Shown in pieces: positions 23,618-34,000 of a stretch of DNA of 64,000 bases (position 1 is its first letter; every line of letters begins with the position of its first letter). The DNA comes from Oscheius onirici (lineage: Eukaryota; Nematoda; Chromadorea; Rhabditida; Rhabditidae). The notes beneath the pieces are model-generated. The model made no database searches and was not told the origin of the DNA. It worked only from the letters and a program-made list of their open reading frames with translations. Location of the stretch: NCBI GenBank assembly GCA_932521025.1, contig OW051471.1, positions 9,548,001 to 9,612,000 of the forward strand. Direction: 5' to 3'. The position numbers were made by a program, and so were the translations under genes.

Positions 23618-25047
23618 ATGGAGGCAGAGGCTGTTCTAAGTTTCCGCATCTCTTCCACAATAGTCGCCTTTCTGTGCTGCTTCCTAAACGGACTCGTCGT
23701 CTACGTGGTCTTCTACCGTACTCCTAAAGAATACCGAAATTTTTCCATACTCATCGGAACGTCAGCTGGAATATAAGTCGTTTCCGGGACCATTGGCTGG
23801 TCTGTCATTCACAAGAACGAAACTGTTGTGAATCAGACCCTGCCGGTCGTATCGTATGGAGCCTGTGGACTACTGGGAGCCAGATTTTGCTACTCGGCTG
23901 ATCAATTTACGTTCCCGATGGTTGTCTACGAAGTCGTACTCGTACCATTCTGCATGGGATACCGAGTTTACGTTTTCTGCTACAGACAGTTGTCTCACAA
24001 GAGCGAGAATGCAACGAAAGATTCTTGGAATCTCACTTCTGGATCATATTTCAAGTGAAGAAATCCGCAACAGGACAAAGCTGAAAGACGTCGTAGATGA
24101 ATACAAGAGAAGACTGTTTGATTGGGCTTGGAAAGTGTCGAATGAGGACGGAGATAGCTGGACGAAAATCGTAGAAGAATGGTCACCGAATCGGGCAAGA
24201 GCAGCTGGACGACCACCACACAGATGGAGGAACCTACTTTCTACTAAAGCTGGGCCAACTTTTGCATCTACAGCCAGAAAATTGTCCCGAACAGAGTTCA
24301 GAAGATTGGCAGTTGGATGACTACCCAACGATAGAAGTCTCTTCCCCTACAGATATATTATCTGAGTTAGGATACGTATAAAGTTATAAAAAGCGTTGTG
24401 ATGTGTCTTCTTATTCTGACAGTCCCTTGGATTTACATCTTGGTGAGTATAGTTTAGTGAGAGAATCTCAATCTTTGTATATTCCAGTGCTACCGTCTTC
24501 AATGGTATGTCGAACCGTCTCTCATAGTCTCCTCCGTATCTCCCCTAGGCCGAGAGTATGTCTACTACGGTGTTTATCAACCAGTCACCTGGCAGTCTCA
24601 ATTCATGGATTTCTTCACATTCGCTCCGCTGGCAGCCTGTTTTACAACCCTTGTCCTTCGTCAAGTTCTTGTTTACAAAATCAACAAAATGAGTCGAACC
24701 ATTTCCAACAGATCTTCTGGACTTCACAAGACAATTGCCTGGGTATACTGTATTTTTTCCACGAAAAAGTTCTTGCAGATGCTGACACTGTTATCCGTGG
24801 CTCCACTTCTGATGCTACATATGCCACATACGTGGTTCGAATAACTCCTAACGACCACCCGGTTCTGGGCACGTTTGCTTTCAATTTTATGGCCATGGCA
24901 CCGTCACTGAAAGCTGGAGTTGTTCTCGTCTTTCTTCCACCCTACAGAAAAGTTCTGAACAAGTGGTTTGGCCGTAAGAAGACTCGAGGCGTTTCTCGTC
25001 AACCGACATTGATAATAATCAGAAAACTGCTTCTGTGGCTTGAATAA
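23618..25047 (+). pseudogene. 7TM chemoreceptor pseudogene (Srd/Str superfamily)
   Basis: TM1-like sequence starts at 23618 (MEAEAVLSFRISSTIVAFL) and continues FYRTPKEYRNFSILIGTSAGI, then an in-frame TAA at about 23774. The frame resumes with YGACGLLGARFCY and YEVVLVPFCMGYRVYVF, the GpC and S/F-x-YR-type blocks of the Srd/Str group. It is then interrupted by a retrotransposon tail (about 23985-24340). Receptor sequence resumes at 24400 with LLILTVPWIYIL, CYRLQWYVEPSL and RQVLVYKINKMSR, then a TM6 (MLTLLSVAPLLML). A frameshift precedes the TM7 segment FNFMAMAPSLKAGVVLVFL. A stop, an insertion and a frameshift make it non-functional. Confidence 0.8.
23985..24340 (+). mobile_element. 5'-truncated non-LTR retrotransposon tail (RTE-like)
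   Basis: The frame from about 24010 reads RMQRKILGISLLDHIS, EEIRNRTKLKDVVDEYKRR, WAWKVSNEDGDSWTKIVEEW and AGRPPHRWRNLL. This is the conserved 3' end of reverse transcriptase polyproteins in RTE/related LINEs (a M-x-R-x-LG-I...D-I-R-RTK-V-DV...GRPPtRW pattern). Only the last 110 residues are present, as expected of target-primed insertion with 5' truncation. It sits inside the receptor pseudogene in the same orientation. I see no clear target duplication or poly-A. Confidence 0.75.
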
Positions 25048-25269
25048 TGAAGAATTGCTTGACGATTATACTAAAAAAAATAAGTCGAAATTACCCGGAA
25101 TTAGGAATCTGTGGGGTCTTAAACACAGGCGATAAACGGTTCTCAGCACTACGGCTAATGGGAAATAACAAAGGGCTTGATCAAAAAGGGGTCGAAGTAT
25201 AATAAATTTTCACACTTAACTCTTTTCTAACCATCACTCCGTCAAACCGCAGTGAAATGAGATTTTCCG

Positions 25270-26640
25270 TAGAAGCGCGGCACTCCATAGAAACAGCAAG
25301 TTATTTTGGCTTGCCTAAATGCAGCTTTTCTAACATCTTCGTGTTCAGTTTGTGGTTAACCTCAAATTTGCAGATCTCTTATATGGATCCATTTAATGAA
25401 GAGCTTAAAATGTAATCAAGGACTTCTGACCTCAAGTAATGCATAGCGAAACTCTTTCAATGCTGCGGCTTTTTATAGGCAAACTTTTGGATTACGCAGA
25501 TGTTTACTATATCAACGACACAACATCTCGATTATGGTTTTCAAAAACGTAATGAAAACATTGCTGCTCAAATAGCACACTTAGGTAAGAATCAGTTTAC
25601 TTCAAAGAAAAACTGAATGTTTCAGATGGCCTGATCATATGGCGCTGAATCTTCTGCGTCTTATCGAGATTAAGCATTCCATCGTGGGCAGTTTAGTTCT
25701 TCTACCTACTGACTTCAGTGTTGTTCAGCTTAAAAAATAAACGGTTCATATGGCTCGTATTCTTCACCTGTTCAGCAGCACTTTACAGTTTGGCTCTGAA
25801 TCTGTCAGGCTGTTGCTATCTATTGAGAGACAACCTTGGCTTCGTTGGATTTCAGTTGCGCGTATCAATTCCTCAGGTTAACGGCACTCGCCCGAAAATG
25901 GGCTTTGTCATCGAAACAGCTGGCTCCATTTTCCCTCTTCTGCCTCTAAACCACCACTTCACCTCTATCTTTCGCTGTCTGACTGAACTTTTGCTTTCAG
26001 ATCCCTTACATGGCTCTCATCTTCTGGAAAAGAATGCAATTTATCTTCAATTGACTGTCAGTTCAGGCAGCATTTCTGACACCGACCAAGATCACGACCA
26101 TACTACTCGCCAATGGCGATGCTAGGTATTTTTGGTCTTCAAGATCACCATGAAGGCCATGTCTCGAAAATTTCCTCTAAAAGTAACAATTTGCTTATTC
26201 TAACGCATTTTTCAAGCATTCTGTGGACAACAATCTTCCTGAAAATAAACCTTTTCTATGTCATTGTTTTCCAACTTTTATTAAGAGGCTAGAGTTAGCA
26301 GTGGTTAGACATCCGCCGTTTCTGTTGTTACGAACATGTCAGTCCGTTGCTATCCATTAAGAGACATGATGGTTCCGATTAGTTCGACAGAAGCATAGCC
26401 ATTCTATCCTCGAACGGCAATAAAATGGTCCTGCCTATAAAAACCTACGCTCCTTCTTCCCATTTTCTGCCTTTAAATCGATCTTTTCTCTTCTTACTTT
26501 ACGTTATCGGATCTTAACCTGTTTCAGATCCCTTATATGGATCTCTACTCCATGTTGAAATTGACCGGCAAATATATTTGCTTGAAGAACTGGTCAAACC
26601 AGTCAGTTAGCATGAAATGAACTTCGGCGTAAAGAGGATG
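25270..26640 (+). repeat. Duplicated, decayed exon fragments of an unrecognised gene
   Basis: Two segments align over about 230 bp: 25805-26045 and 26335-26570. Both contain a CTGTTGCTATC-like or GTTGCTATCC block with AGAGACA, then TTCTGCCT, TAAA, and finally TTTCAGATCCCTTA followed by TATGG or CATGG and CTC. A third, weaker site at about 25375-25390 has GCAGATCTCTTATATGGAT. The shared TTTCAG|ATCCCTTA looks like an intron-exon boundary. Frames are broken, so these are probably relics of a tandemly duplicated gene, perhaps another receptor. Confidence 0.4.
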
Positions 26641-26807
26641 GAGCTTCTTCGCAAAACTCAGCTGATGTAACATGGACTGGATCAAACGACAAAGAAATTG
26701 ATCAATGGGAGTTCCACAAAAATGATTCCATCAGTTACTCAATAGGTTAATAAAGGAGAATATTGTACCTAGTGCAATGAAACTCTATTCAAAACCTCGA
26801 CAACACT

Positions 26808-27315
26808 TTATTGTGAGTGTCTAGACTGTCTGCGCATTTCCCTCTCCTCTCTTCGACACTCTCTTCTCTCCCTCCGCTCTTCCCGTCGGATGTCTCTTTT
26901 ACTCGGTTCTCCGTGCTCGCTACCAGGGCTCATAGCTCGCCCAACCAGTCGACTAATCAGGAAGGCCTGAAAATAATTTGATCGTGAGAATCTACAGGCT
27001 TCGAGGAAAATAATTTGGTCAAAAGGCAAAACATACGTGTGGGACTCCAGCCACATGCATTCCCAGACTCATTCCTCGTCTGGCTCTTTTTGCTCTTCTT
27101 TCTGCCTCTTCCCTTTCGGCTGCTGATAGCTCTTGACAAGGAACTGTTTGAGGATTAGGGCCTGGAACACCTTGTACTCCTTGAACCATCTGTTGGGGAG
27201 GGATTTGGCCTAGAACTGGCTGAGAATATGGTGGCGGTAGGTCGTAGTAGCTTGGCGGAGGACCCATTGGAGGATTTTGTGGAGGGAGTTGGTGAGCTCC
27301 TTGCGGATAGGCCAT
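26808..27315 (-). CDS. Small Pro-rich protein with PPxY-type motifs and basic C-terminus
   Basis: Two exons (27037-27315 and 26808-26966) join in phase to about 145 aa. The N-terminal 45 residues are Pro/Gln-rich and include PPSYYDLPPPYSQP, with PPPY as a potential WW-domain ligand. A central segment contains AAEREEAERRAKRARRG. The C-terminal 40 residues are very Arg/Glu-rich (RREERRERRECRREEREMRR). There is no signal peptide; a short hydrophobic stretch AFLISRLVG follows the intron. I do not recognise a family. The Arg-rich regions suggest nucleic-acid binding or nuclear targeting, but this is inference from composition. Confidence 0.55.
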
Positions 27316-28903
27316 TTGTCTAAAAAAACTAGTATTTTTAACGCAAAAAAAAGTTAATAAAATTAGAAAATCTTTGACTAGAGCGCAGGTGGAACGAAAT
27401 AAGTCAGAATGACGAGATGAATCAATCTCGGCTTTTCTGTTTCCGCATCACTCTAGAAATAGTATTGACTTGTACAAACAAAAAAGTGCGAAAAGTTTCG
27501 ACAGAAGCTTCCGGAGGAAGGAAAATAGACAAAATGGCCAGGTGAATCAGCTGCTAGCCTCGAAAACGGCCGATAAAAATGACGTCGGCCCTCCGAACGC
27601 ACACACTGCACGTGAGATGAACAAATAGAGCCCAAGAGAGTGATCTCCGTTCTCATTTCAGTCTCTGAGTAAGAAAATAACAGTGTGACTTCAAAGTGAA
27701 CGGTTCAGAAGTTGAAGTAGAGAATAGTGAGACTGAGAAAGTATAGCTACGTCAACAGCTGAGTGTGCCAGTTTATTGCAAAAGAACCAGTTTGATTACT
27801 TCTTTTATCAGTGTTGATTTCTTATTTGAGAACAAGAAGTGGGGAAATTCCCAAATCATTTCTATTTTTTTTGATAAACTGTTTACGGGTTCAATGGTTA
27901 CAGAATACAGGCGAATATATGTGAGATTGATGAATGTACTGGATCAGACAGAATTTGAGCTCTAGGAAATTTCTAATTGTAAGTGTTTCATGTAAGTAGT
28001 AGTAAACTGAATTTGTTTCGACTGATGTTCAAAATTGTCCAGACGTTAATAATACTAACAACCGACGATAAGGAAAACGTATAGAGAGAGTATCAGATTG
28101 CTAACTTCATCAAAGACAATCTCAAATATCGTGTACACGAGAAAACATAGGGTCCCAGAAGGAAGAAATGTCGCAAACCTGCCTGAAACTCGTAGTGGAA
28201 AACCAAACTATAGGTACCCTTTATTAAAGGGACAGTCCCCACCCCCCGCCCGATGACACTCAAGCCAAACGCTGTACCAGGAGTGGTGAGGCGCCGCCGT
28301 CCGATCTGGCAAGTCAGACCGCATTGAGCTCGGTTAGCACCGATTTTCAGGGGGTCTTTGGTTCGAATCCTTTAGTGTGAAAACCTTTTTTCTTTTTACA
28401 TTTTGATAGAAAAATGTGTTTTTAGTTGTTTGCGACCCTATTTTCTAATTTTCCAAAGCAATTCCGCCATTTTTGCTCCTGCGCATACACCCCGCACTTC
28501 CATCGTCATTTGCATCCTGAAGAAAAGGTTTTCGAGCTTTGTACTGTTCTGCAAAGTTGAAGAAGAGATCGAGGGCTACATTTTTACAGAACATCGCAAA
28601 ACATTACAAATTATTCTTCGCCTTGTAGCTGCGTACTCAATATTCACAGCCATTTTTCAATCTGACAACGAGCTTTGCCAGGTTTACAATAAACGTAAAT
28701 TGTCCTTTTCAAGACGTTCTCCACAAAAGATTAATTGCAAACATAGACGAACTAGCCAATCCAGAGGAGTAAACGCACAATCAGTGACGGATCTAAATTG
28801 CAGTCTGGATCAGAAGTACACACATGTATCTTCCCATCTCCCTTCATTCATTTTTCTAAAAGGAAGTAATCTTTTTCACGTAGATACTTCTACTCCGTGA
28901 AAA
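27316..28903. other. Intergenic, nothing firm
   Basis: No supported gene. A GGTTCGAATCC box at about 28360 recalls a tRNA B-box, but the flanking arms do not pair (see rejected items). Confidence 0.4.
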
Positions 28904-31021
28904 ATGGTTTTCACCATGTCCTACAAGCCAAAAATGGATTTTACAGCTGCTCCGGTTGAGGTTGGTCTTCGTTTTGTATCGGCAAAACAAAAATTTCAGA
29001 TTGATGAAGACCTCGAGATTCGGTTTCTATTGTACACAGTCTGTGGACTCATTGTTCTCATCAGTAGTGGGCTCACTTTTGTCGTCTTCACTTTAACGAA
29101 AAATTTTCGGACCAAATACGCCTTGTTCAATGCACTAGCAGTAGCTGATTTTGTAAGTTTTTTATCGAGAAGTCTTGCGGTTAAAGGACTATTTGTTTAA
29201 TATCTGGGAGAAGTTAAGGGCTAGACCCAAAATTACTTGTTAACCAATATTGTCCCTCTCTAAATTTTGCCTAGAGAAAAATACAAATAGCTGATCTTTT
29301 GAGTGAAAAGATATTCAAGACAGCTTACAGTCTCACAATCAGTACCGGTTACAAAGATCAACTTTTCCAGATCAACGGTCTGTCGTTTGTTGTGGCCGGC
29401 GTTTTTCGAAGTCGTTATATGCGTCAGGGTACATATTTTGTTCCCACCACCAATTCCCAGTGTATTTGGGAAACTCCGTGGTCTGTTTTGATGATTGTAG
29501 CCGGTGAGTAAATGAGAAAGCTAGAATATGCTAAGAAATGATTCAGGACAACTTCCAGCCTTTTTCAACTTTTGTTTGTCGATGGAAAGAGTCATCGCTT
29601 TGGAATTCAGTTCCTGGTACAGAAGAGTTTGGGACGAGTCCTATAAACACTATTTAGTGTTAGTGTGTTTTGGAATGGCTGCAGTGAGTTTTGTCAATTG
29701 GTTGTCAAAAGAAAGTTCTAGATCAGTCTCAGCTTTGTACTACTACTTGACAGAGTTCATAAGATTTCAAACAGTGACAGACTGTGTTCGGTTCTTAACT
29801 CGACTGGCATTCTTTACGGAACGATACACTATTCTACAATAGCTCTGGTCTTTTTTGCCTGTTTCGTCATGCTTCTGGTCATCTTTAGCAAGACTAATGC
29901 TAGAAAGGCAAGTTTTACCTTCAGAAAAATTATTTCTCCACTAGGAAGAACTATCTTTGTTTATGCAGGAATTTGCGGTCATCTTGCTGTAACTGGACTA
30001 ATAACGAAAAATGGCTAAAAAGGGTGACTATAGGAATTCTCACAAGAATAGATACCGTATTCTACCGTACTTTTGGGCGGCTTTTCAAAACATTATTATT
30101 CCAAAAATTGCGAAAACGTCGTTTTTCCTCAATTTTTTCTTCTTTCCTACCTATTTCTCCAGGTAAATCAATCCTTCTGACAAAATACAACGAGAAATAT
30201 CAAAATAATAGCGTCAAGAAAGTCAATCTAGCAGTAAAACGGCCTTTTTTACACAAAAATGTCAAACCCGGCCATTTTCGTTTATTTCAAGGTGTTTTCT
30301 TTAATTTTTTCCTTCCACTGACTATTTTCAACATGCTTTTTACGATAAACATCATGAGAACAGAAGAAAACGACAAAAAGCAGTGAAAACCCCAGTTTGT
30401 CAAGGTTTATTGCGCTTCCCGCCTTTGTTTAGAGCTCGCTGCACGCCAGCTTACTCGCACGGGCGCAGTAGGGTCACACTCGCTTTGATAACAAAAAACG
30501 TGAGTACGTAATTGCGTATCTTACTTGGGGGCTTCTCATAGAGATTTTAGAGTAAAAGCGAGTGTCTCTTGCCAAACGTATAACGACCCTTTACTATTAA
30601 ACATTTCTAAATCTTCGTGCTTCAGAAGCCAACACAATGTGAAAGAAAACGTCAGCTCTTGCTCCAGTGGATCACAGGCATCTCCGTAGTCCTCGTCTCT
30701 ATTCCCAACATTGTTCTGATACTGAATGAATGGAACTTTCCCAAGATGAATCCTCTCATTGTTGGTAAGAGCAGTCAAGTTTCATAACAGAATTTTTCAG
30801 GCATTACTTACTGCCTTTACGCTCTCCACTCTGCTCTCAGTCTTCCAACCTACCTCTATTTTCGTCGCGATTTTCGGCAACGCTTCGTGTGGATCTTCCT
30901 TCGAAGAAAGATATCGTGCGAGGACTCTTCTGTCCTCAAAATCACTCCCTCTATAACTGTGACAGGCCCAAAAGGGCAGACTGTTACGCTTAGAACAGAA
31001 ATTTCAATAGTTTCACGATAA
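28904..31021 (+). CDS. 7TM receptor (nematode chemoreceptor type, family unresolved)
   Basis: Six exons (28904-29152, 29275-29503, 29547-29683, 29722-29907, 30626-30764, 30801-31021) join in phase to about 386 aa. TM1 is VCGLIVLISSGLTFVVFTL; the exon 3 block FNFCLSMERVIALEFSSWYRR resembles the 'S-x-ER-x-x-A...YR' end of TM3 in srx/srsx/srw-type receptors. Later come TM5 (YSTIALVFFACFVMLLVIF), TM6 (ITGISVVLVSIPNIVLIL) and TM7 (GITYCLYALHSALSLPTYLYF). Intron 3 is 38 nt. Intron 4 (29908-30625, 718 nt) has a GC donor (AAG|GCAAGT). If it were not spliced the frame would end at 30016 before TM6. The stop lies 22 bp from that of the convergent kinase-kelch gene. Confidence 0.7.
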
Positions 31022-31043
31022 ATTTTCATAGTTTTTGTACATT

Positions 31044-34000
31044 TTAAGACTTTGGGTAGATTATTAAAGTTGACAGAACATTTGCCAAGTCTTCCGAAAT
31101 GGCAACAGCCGCCATTCCATGTAGTTCTTCCGGAAGCTGAGGTCCTTTTTTCCAATTATGCCCGTCGAAAATTTCTGTGCTTTTTGTACCTTGTCCACCC
31201 GCTGCGATGATTTTGAAGTTGCCAAATTTCACGGCGCAGCCGTTTCTTCTCGGTTCCTTTAAGTTATTAATAACTTTCCAACCATTTTTCGATCTGCGGG
31301 TATCGAGTGCCCAGACTTCAGCAGAAGCTGAAGTTTTTTCTCCACCCATGGCTATGACAGTAGATCCGAAAGAGGACAACGAGAGAGAACAGCGTGGCGA
31401 CGGTATTGAACGGATAAGTCCCCATGATTTGCAAGTTGGATCATAGATTTCAACAGAGCTCAGAATTACTCCATCGGTTGCCTTACCACCGCAGACCACA
31501 ATTTTTCCCTTCACGACAGTTGCGGCGGCTTGGGTTCGAGGAATTTTCAATTCTCTGAAAGTCTATTCTTTTACAGTTGAACAGTGTCTGACTGTTTGTA
31601 TTGGTTCAAGGAACTTTCAACTTTTAGGAAAAGTATTAAAACTCACGGCATATAGCTCCAATTTCCAGGATTCTTGGAGTCATATATTTCCACAGAATTC
31701 AATGCATTTCCTTTCTCATCTTCACCTCCAATGACGTAGATGTTGTTTTGGAAAACCCCACTAGTGTTAGAAATTCCACGTCGCTTCTCTAGTAGACTAC
31801 ACTTTCTCTCCCATTTCTTGCCGTTTAGGCAATACAATTCTCCTGTCGCTTGACCATCAGCCCCGCCAAAAGCGTAGATTTTGTTTTCGACACAGACAGC
31901 TCCGTGGTATGACATCTTGGAGGGAAGAGAAAACGGCAATTTGCGCCATGATGTGCACTCTTTGTCTAGAAGATAAACACTGGCAGAATCTTCTCTATTA
32001 ACTTTTCCGCCAAGCAGCATCACCTGAAAATATGATTTTTGAAACTCTCGCAAGCTATGATTTGTAAGAGAGGTTAACCGTGTTATGATAAGGTTTTGTC
32101 GCAAAATTTTGTGTGAATGTAGCACTTGATCATTAGATGCCGTTGAATGTAAGATATGCGGCTAAGTTTTAGCTGAATAGCCAGTGCTTGCATGTTTCCC
32201 TCTTGCCACGAAACAAAATGACTGGTTTTGTTGTAAACAAAGCACAAAAGTGTCCCCGAACTTACTCTTGAGGTGCTGAAAGGTTTCGAGACATCCGAAA
32301 GCCACCAGTTTGCTTTTATCGCATCCAGTAGAGAGCCTAAATATGATGTGAACTTAGCACTTTGAAAACAGACCACTTTGCAGTTCAACAGATTTGATGC
32401 CAACAGAATTTTCCAATCCGATTTCGTTGGCCCAAGTGTGTGGCAGAAAAACATTTCCATACACCTTGTTTCTTGTTTCTCCCGTCCTTGCAATGAAAAA
32501 TATTTCTTTCTTTTTATCCGCATAAGTCTCTTCCCATTCGCGTGACGGTTTTGTGACATCGATCTTCCAGAACTTAAGCTCTTCCCTATTATGGCTCGTT
32601 ACGTAAAGATGTGAACCAGCCGAGTGAGCATAGAAATCGCCGTTTGTCGGTGGCATTGGCTGATAGAAAGTCGTCCAGCATTCACTTTTTGGATCCAGAA
32701 CTTCGATGCTTTCCTGTATGTTGAGCTCCTGCCCTTGTTGTGCAATTCCTCCACAGACAAAAATTTTGTGATTGATTACTGTGACGGCAGAGTTTGCTCT
32801 TGCGTATTTCATTGGCCTGGAAGTAAGAAAGAGTAACGTGAAGGATTTTTTTAGTTCTTTACGTTTTTACTATGCTAAAATTGAATACTATGAGCAGTTG
32901 TATACCAAAACATCACAAAGAAGCGCGTGTTGGTTTGATGCTACACAAATTTAGAAGAAGTAACAAACTTGGCAGCAATAAAAAGCAGCAAAAAAAATCG
33001 GAAATGAGCCTACAAACAGGTCTTTGCAATTTATGCGGACAGTATAGTGACGACCGTTTCTAACAAGTAACATGCGAAAATACCAAGAAAAGTTTTCAGA
33101 GTTCATCTCGGGAAATGATTTAGTTTTATTATATTTTGAATGACAACTCACTTGGCTTCTTTCCACTTTTTATTCATTGAATCGAACTTTTCCACCTGAT
33201 TGAGTAGTTGAGCGTTCTTATTCAATCCTCCAAAAGTCCAAATCTGACCATCAAACGTAACTGAAGCAAAGTTTGATCGGCGATGTAACATGTCCTCTGA
33301 TCTCTTCCATTGAAGCGAGCTATTAAGCTTATAAGTAGACTTTACAGCATTTCCAGAAGAAGTTTTTCCTCCAAACAAGTAGACTTCGTCGTTGAGGAAT
33401 TCAATAGCATAGCCTTCGACTTTGAAAGGAGTCTTCAGTGGAAAAGATTTACGTCTGTTCTTGAGCCTGTTGAAAAAGAAGATATAGTCGCTGTTACTCC
33501 ATCTCGTAAATATCAGTAGCTGAAATCGAACAAGTTAACGAGATTTAACAGCTTACATAGTCCAAAGATTTAGTTTTGATGGATTTACATGGTCCGTTTT
33601 CCCATTTGATAGAGTCTGGGATCGATGCTGCGGTCAAGGCTACCACTTGTTCCAAATACACTTTGTCACATATTGGCTCTGTCGATGGTCCTGCTAAAAG
33701 TTTGGTTAAAACTCTGAATTTTTGTCTTCACCCTCTGTTGAAGTTGGACATGTTTCCTCTATAGAAATATCAGGTACAGTGTCGGAAGATCTTTCTTCAG
33801 CTATCGGTGGTTCTAGGGTGAAGTTCTCAAGATCCAACTGGTTCAGCATCGAAATTATGCTCCCTTCCGGAATTTCAGCTTGAACAGGGCAGGTTTGAGT
33901 GTATCCATCAACGCGAATTGCTCGCTTCGTTTCTCCTTCAGTTGAAAGATTTACTTTCGTAGAAACAACTCCAGAACAGACCGTCTCTATGACCTCATCG

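Noticed and set aside
28290..28375. tRNA-like sequence with GGTTCGAATCC
   Set aside because: Only the B-box resembles a tRNA. The T-stem does not pair, no acceptor stem forms and no anticodon arm is in place.
28403..28900. 165-aa open frame immediately upstream of the 7TM gene
   Set aside because: It starts on a non-ATG codon, is low in structure and contains no family motif; it is probably chance or 5' flank.
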